From NCBI GenBank assembly GCA_016125085.1, contig WGMM01000044.1:1-48927 (forward strand): 48,927 bases of DNA, in the 5' to 3' direction. Position numbers and translations under genes: made by a program. The stretch is from a bacterium. Lineage in GTDB: Bacteria; Planctomycetota; Planctomycetia; Isosphaerales; Isosphaeraceae. The notes under the pieces were generated by a model that worked only from the letters and a program-made list of their open reading frames with translations, had not been told where the DNA came from and did no database searches. Positions 44,731 to 48,927 of the stretch are shown piece after piece (the stretch's first letter is position 1; every line of letters starts with the position of its first letter).

Positions 44731-44896
44731 GAAACCAAGAATGGCAGGATTCGGATCGAGCCTCGGCTTGAGACCGGTGTGGACTTTCACGACATCTCTC
44801 GTTTCGCTTCTTCGCCTAGTCCCGGCCGATCCTTGATCCCCGTGTGTGTCGAAATCAACCGCGTTATCCGCCGCGTCTTGCGAAAATCCAGCCGAC

Positions 44897-45118
44897 TTAC
44901 CTAGCGAACTCCAGCCCCGTTAGCGTTCCGGTCGAGTTCGAGTACCGGCCCGTTTCGATGCCCAGGTGCAGCAGCATGCTCACGTAAAGGTTGCACAAGG
45001 GCGGAGGCTTCTGCGGATCGAAGGCCATGTGCTCAGGCGACCGATTCACCGCAGCCGAGCTGAAGGCCATATGGGCCATGCCATAATCAAGCCGGTCCTG
45101 GAGCGTCTCGTGCTGAAT
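44897..45118 (-). pseudogene. second DUF1552-type C-terminal remnant
   Basis: On the minus strand the frame reads HETLQDRLDYGMAHMAFSSA, then HMAFDPQKPPPLCNLYVSML, then LHLGIETGRYSNSTGTLTGL and ends EFAR. 'PPPLCNLYV.ML..LGIE..R...STGTL.GLE' is the C-terminus of the DUF1552-type family, and it aligns with the tail of the remnant at 32553-33190 (here with an intact TAA). Only about 70 codons remain. The fragment meets the DUF4132 remnant on the other strand at about 45118-45127, a rearrangement joint. Confidence 0.6.
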
Positions 45119-45126
45119 ACCGATGA

Positions 45127-46001
45127 GGGGCTAGACTACCCGTCGATAGCAGCAACGCGGTCCGGTCGTTCGACTGTGAGTCTATCCCGGTCAAGGGCGA
45201 ATGGTCGATCGCCCATCCGCTCGATTTCGTCGCGGCGAAGACGTGGCATGACTTTCAGGCGGAGTGTTTCGCCAGCGAACGCATTCAGCCCTTCAGGCAG
45301 ATTTTTCGGGAAGTCTACACGCTGACGCCTGCCGAAAAGGAGGACAGCGATAAGTCGCACCGCTATTCCGGCCACCAGCTGATCGAAAACCAGGCGAAGT
45401 CGCTGCTCGCCGGGCGGGGATGGAGCACGCGGGAAGAGCTGACGAGGCTCTATCGCGCCGAAGGCCTGATCGTCGACCTCGCGCTTGACCACGGCTACAC
45501 CACACCCGCCGAGGCCGCCGCGCCGGCCGAGGGCAGGTCGTCTTCCGCAAGCGGGGCGAATGGAATCTGGTTCCGCTGGAGGCCGTGCCGCCCGTGACCT
45601 TCAGCGAGGTCATGAGAGACCTGGACCTGGCCGTAAGCGTGGCGCATGTCGACGGCGTCGACCCCGAGGCGACGCAATCGACGATCGATATGCGCCGCTC
45701 GCTGCTGGAGGAAACCTGCCGGTTCCTGAAGCTGGACAATGTCCAGCTCGATAGCAAACATGCGCTGATCCAGGGCGAATACGGGCACTATTCGGTGCAT
45801 CTGGGCTCGGGCGTGGTGCCCAAGCAGCCGGGCGGTTCGCTGTGCGTGGTCGCGGTAACGGCGCAGCATCGCGGCCGCCTGTTCCTGCCGTTCGCGGACG
45901 ACGACCCCCGCACGGCCGAGGTTGTCAGCAAAGTCCTGCTGCTGGCCCGCGACCGGGAGATTCAGGATCCGACGATTCTCGAACAGATCGCGGCCCGCTG
46001 A
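45127..46001 (+). pseudogene. DUF4132 protein, C-terminal remnant with frameshift
   Basis: The first frame reads HPLDFVAAKTWHDFQAECFA, then IQPFRQIFREVYTLTPAEKE, then HRYSGHQLIENQAKSLLAGR and GWSTREEL. The second, entered near 45525, reads VVFRKRGEWNLVPLEAVPPV, then TFSEVMRDLDLAVSVAHVDG, then HLGSGVVPKQPGGSLCVVAV and ends DPTILEQIAAR. Together they are the C-terminal third of DUF4132/MolR-like proteins ('FSEVMRDLDL.VSVAHVGGVDPEAS', 'FLPFADDDPKTAEVVSKVLLLA'). One base is missing between the halves, and the N-terminal two thirds are absent. The end is natural (stop at 45999-46001). It is non-functional; these proteins are of uncertain role. Confidence 0.7.
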
Positions 46002-46235
46002 TCGCTGCTGCCAGGGGCTCGACGCTTCTAAAGACCTGGGCAACCAGATCTCGCATTGGTTCGACGCATGGTCAGAGCAGAGTTCCAAGTCACAACAACC
46101 GGTCGATTCGTCCGCCTTCGATGAAATCGCAAAACACTACATCGGGGATGAATTTCGGCCATTCGAGTAGGAGACTCGTACACACTGCATTCATGGCCCT
46201 GATCCGCATGTTGCATGTTCGACGCGATCCCTTCG

Positions 46236-47064
46236 TCATTCTCCGGCAGCCTGCCGAGTGACGATCGGCACGTATCCGAATTCGAGGCCCTTCGGCGGTG
46301 TCACGATTACGGCCGGGTCGAGTTCGGCAAGAGTGCCGACGGTTGGCGGGGGAAGATATTCGCGGTCCTTCGTCCAGTGCCGGTGCAACATCTCGACCCG
46401 TTTCTGAAGGGCCTCCCGCTCGTCGCTGGTCAAATCGGCATGTCGCAGTGCCGGCTGGTCGACGAAGCGGTACCAATAGAAAGTCACCACACTGCCATCG
46501 CCGAGTTTCGCCGCGAACGGCCCGGCAGCCGGGCCTGGCGTTTTCCAGACGCTGGCCGCCTCTTCGGGCGTCTCGTACGGTCGACGATCGAGACCTCGGC
46601 GTTGCGGAAACTCGACCTTCGATAAGCCCGTCTCAGCTGGAACGTCTTTACCGGCGACGACCGTCCAGCGATCCTTGCCCGCTGCGTCTTTGTCGAGACG
46701 AAAGTACTCAGGCAGGGTGATCAGGCCGTTCGTCTTCATGACAAGCTCTTCGGACCACTTGTAACCGTACGTATTGTCGTCCAGGGCTATGGGCGTCGCG
46801 AACGTGTTCCAGGCCAACGGAACTCTCTGTTCCCGAGCCGTTGCCGCCGTTCCGTTTCGGATCGGCCGCAATGAAACCATGCCCTTCCATGTTCGACTGC
46901 CCGGCAAGGATGAAGAGCTTGATCGGCAGGTTTCGGTCGGCTTTGGCGGTCGTCGCATACTCTCCCCGAGTCGGATCGTCCGCAGTACCTTTCAAAGGCA
47001 AAACTGCCACGAGTGCAGCGACGAGCAAAGAGGCCCAGATGCGATTGTGTTCGATGCCCATCAT
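46236..47064 (-). pseudogene. SASA-type esterase-like gene, frameshifted
   Basis: The ATG at 47064 opens a frame with a signal peptide (IWASLLVAALVAVLPLKGTA) and KLFILAGQSNMEGHGFIAAD, the nucleophile block 'GQSNMEGHG' of sialate O-acetylesterase/SASA domains. Near 46850 this frame is lost; another carries WNTFATPIALDDNTYGYKWS, then LPEYFRLDKDAAGKDRWTVV, then VEMLHRHWTKDREYLPPPTV, down to the TGA at 46236-46238. The central part of a SASA domain, with its catalytic His, is not seen in either frame, so an internal deletion is likely too. It is a decayed exported carbohydrate esterase. The C-terminal segment by itself matches no family I know. Confidence 0.6.
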
Positions 47065-47499
47065 TTACCTCTCGTTTGCGAGCAGTCGCGATATCGTCTT
47101 CAGCCAAAATCGTACGGCAGTGGGTCAGAACTCGCCAGCAGCCAACGGGGCGAGCAGCCTGAATCGCGCGAAGCCAGTATGTCAATCACGAGATCATTGA
47201 CTCCCTGAGTGCCCAGGTCAGCATTATGGTCCCCGAATTTCCGAAACGATATCGAACAATCCGACATAGAAGATCGAGCGTCTCCGCCCATCATTCACCG
47301 CACCCTCAAACGCTCCTTCCCGTTCATCCCGCAGAATCGTGATCTTCGCCGAAGCCATGAACGATCTTACCGTCACGATCTTGATCCGGCTGGCATGGCC
47401 GGAAAATAATGCGTTACCTTTCGACCCGATGCCTTTCCTGAATCGTGATTCTCCTTCGCAACCCGTTTCGAACGCGTTGTCTTTCGGCCCGAGGATATG
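47065..47499. other. intergenic stretch before the CHAT gene
   Basis: 435 bases between the SASA-like remnant (minus) and the CHAT gene (plus). A 64-codon minus-strand frame at 47100-47294 has no family pattern and is not supported. GAGG at 47491-47494 is the ribosome binding site of the CHAT gene. Confidence 0.4.
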
Positions 47500-48927
47500 A
47501 TGGCAGACGCACCCGATAACGAAACCCTGAACGAAACATCGACGCCCAAGACCTACCTCGCCAGCGTCGTCTGCCAGGTGATTCGCACCCGCGATCTCAG
47601 GGACAAGGGCCAGATCCAGCTGCGCTGGTCCGCAAACGGCCGGTTTTTCCCGCCGTATCTGGTGCCTGTCGACAAGCTCGAAACTTGCATCGCCGACGTT
47701 CGTCTCGCGATTCAGGACATCGTCACCTCGCTCGAAAACGCACCGGAGATGCTCAAGAGTCCGGGCGAAATCATCGATGGAGTGTCACTGAATACCCTGA
47801 TCATAGAATTGGCAAAGGCCGGCAAGTCGCTCTACGACAGATTGCTGCCGAAGGAAGACGCCACCCAGCGCGAGATCGAAAAGTGGCTCAAGATGCTCGC
47901 CGCCGAAGACCGCGTCGATACAGTCGAGATCCAGATCGACGACGAATGTGCCGATGACCTGACCAAACCCCTCCCGACGATCCCCTGGAACCTGCTCTTC
48001 GACGACAAGCTCATCAAGCCCGCGGAGCTCCTCGCCCGGCTCAATTCGGGCGCAGTCGATGACTGGGGATTTTTCTGGGGTGCCAAGTTTGACCTCTCCT
48101 GTGGCAAGAACGTCAACCCCTTTAAGGCTGACAGCCCGATCGACCTCGAGACTGTGACGCTCGTCGTGATGATGGACGAAACCATCCTCGCCAATCTCCA
48201 CCAGGACACGAACACCAAGGTCGAATTCGAAGATCTCCTCCAGCGTATCGACGCTCTCCGCGACCCGGACTCACCGGCCGGCAAGATCGTGCACCTGATG
48301 CACGACATGGCCTCGCTGGAGAGCTTCATTGAAGAGCGGAACCAGACACCCGACGTCCTCTACTGGCTCAGCCATGCCAAGCCGGACAGCCTTTTTCTGG
48401 AATTCCTCGATGGCCGCGAAGGTGAAGAAGTCACCGTCGACCGGCTCGCCTCCACTTTCGCGGCCGCCGAAAATCCCAAGCGGCTCGTGGCCTTCCTGAA
48501 CGGCTGTCAGACGGCCGAAGCCTCGATCAAGGGTTCGTTTCTCAACGCGTTCCGCAAGTTCGACTTCTGCGACGGACTGATCGCGACCGAGCGGGAAACG
48601 CTGGACGTTTTCGCCCACCGCTTTGGCATGGAATTCCTCGAGTCGTTCTTCATCCGGCAGTTGCCCCTGGGCCGCATCCTGCACAACCTGCGCCGAAGCA
48701 GCCTGCCGCTGGGTCTGCTTTACGGCACCTACTGCCCGCCGAATATCCGCATCGTCCGCAAGAGCGACATGAAGGCCGTGAAGCGTTCGGCCCCTTATCG
48801 CATCGCTCCTGAACTGGGCGCGTCGCTTCGCAAGCTTTCGGCCGCTGCTCTCACGACCGCTCGCGAAACCCGCCTGGCCAACGCGACCGTCAAGCCACCG
48901 GCCCCGCCCCAGCCCTGGCCTGACAAG
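47500..48927 (+). CDS. CHAT-domain (caspase-like) protease, partial
   Basis: The frame runs from ATG 47500 (ATG 47497 is in frame, but too close to GAGG) to the window edge without a stop: 476 codons, 3' end missing. The N-terminal half is mixed alpha/beta (LRWSANGRFFPPYLVPVDKL, EIEKWLKMLAAEDRVDTVEI). The C-terminal half has the CHAT protease pattern: VLYWLSHAKPDSLFLEF with catalytic His292, and RLVAFLNGCQTAEASIKGSF with catalytic Cys336. LIATERETLDVFAHRFGMEF and FIRQLPLGRILHNLRRSSLP follow. CHAT proteases are metacaspase relatives in toxin, defence and signalling systems, often fused to TPR. No TPR is visible yet. Fragments of a transglutaminase-like protease upstream suggest a former conflict locus. 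Confidence 0.85.
   Translation, partial: MADAPDNETLNETSTPKTYLASVVCQVIRTRDLRDKGQIQLRWSANGRFFPPYLVPVDKLETCIADVRLAIQDIVTSLENAPEMLKSPGEIIDGVSLNTLIIELAKAGKSLYDRLLPKEDATQREIEKWLKMLAAEDRVDTVEIQIDDECADDLTKPLPTIPWNLLFDDKLIKPAELLARLNSGAVDDWGFFWGAKFDLSCGKNVNPFKADSPIDLETVTLVVMMDETILANLHQDTNTKVEFEDLLQRIDALRDPDSPAGKIVHLMHDMASLESFIEERNQTPDVLYWLSHAKPDSLFLEFLDGREGEEVTVDRLASTFAAAENPKRLVAFLNGCQTAEASIKGSFLNAFRKFDFCDGLIATERETLDVFAHRFGMEFLESFFIRQLPLGRILHNLRRSSLPLGLLYGTYCPPNIRIVRKSDMKAVKRSAPYRIAPELGASLRKLSAAALTTARETRLANATVKPPAPPQPWPDK

Noticed and set aside
47100..47294. 64-codon minus-strand frame before the CHAT gene
   Set aside because: No family pattern and no convincing ribosome binding site.

Overview
The window looks like a piece of a planctomycete chromosome, probably from the Isosphaeraceae/Gemmataceae side of the phylum. 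The markers are a DUF1559 pseudopilin-like protein, a DUF1580 protein, two ECF sigma factors of the TIGR02999 type each followed by a giant Ser/Thr kinase with WD40 repeats, a PEP-CTERM protein, a giant repeat protein with an N-terminal LEERHLLSA motif, and decayed sulfatase and DUF1552 genes. Family names were assigned by reading motifs; no search was run.

Layout. 1-7.3 kb is a cryptic mobile region. It holds a transposase fragment, a DUF1580 protein, a DUF669 protein, an SF2 helicase with a zinc ribbon, and a PrimPol-DUF3987 protein, which together form a phage- or plasmid-type replication module. Its intergenic gaps are packed with perfect stem-loops. It ends in two abutting transposase remnants (IS66-type and IS4-type). 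7.5-13.7 kb (minus strand) carries a frameshifted secreted HAF-like protein and a sigma - WD40 kinase - small ORF operon. 14.2-21.4 kb (plus strand) encodes exported proteins: a four-bladed hemopexin-like protein, a 1545-residue protein with nine 59-residue repeats, and a PEP-CTERM protein. 21.7-23.8 kb is a rearrangement scar where a membrane protein with a glycosyltransferase-like look lacks its natural 5' end and is fused to the antisense of a broken element gene.

23.8-30 kb looks like an integrated plasmid-like replicon. It has about 1.7 kb without convincing genes, containing twelve copies of GGTGAAAGAAGT in both orientations around AT-rich DNA. This is followed by two overlapping small genes, a ParB-like protein and small orphan proteins with hairpin terminators. 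30.4-33.6 kb is debris: a sulfatase with two UGA codons at expected Trp positions, a DUF1552 tail and an IS3-type orfA fragment. 33.7-38 kb is a second sigma-WD40 kinase pair, paralogous to the first. 38-44 kb holds a secreted protein, DUF1559 and a kinase-AAA-TPR regulator. 44-47 kb is a graveyard of frameshifted or nonsense-broken fragments (transglutaminase-like, DUF1552, DUF4132, SASA esterase). The window ends inside a CHAT-domain protease gene.

The most unusual signals are the GTGAAAGAAG array as a candidate origin, a 22-bp palindrome found four times at or near rearrangement points and 3' ends of decayed genes, the hairpin-filled gaps of the replication module, and the doubled UGA-for-Trp sulfatase.
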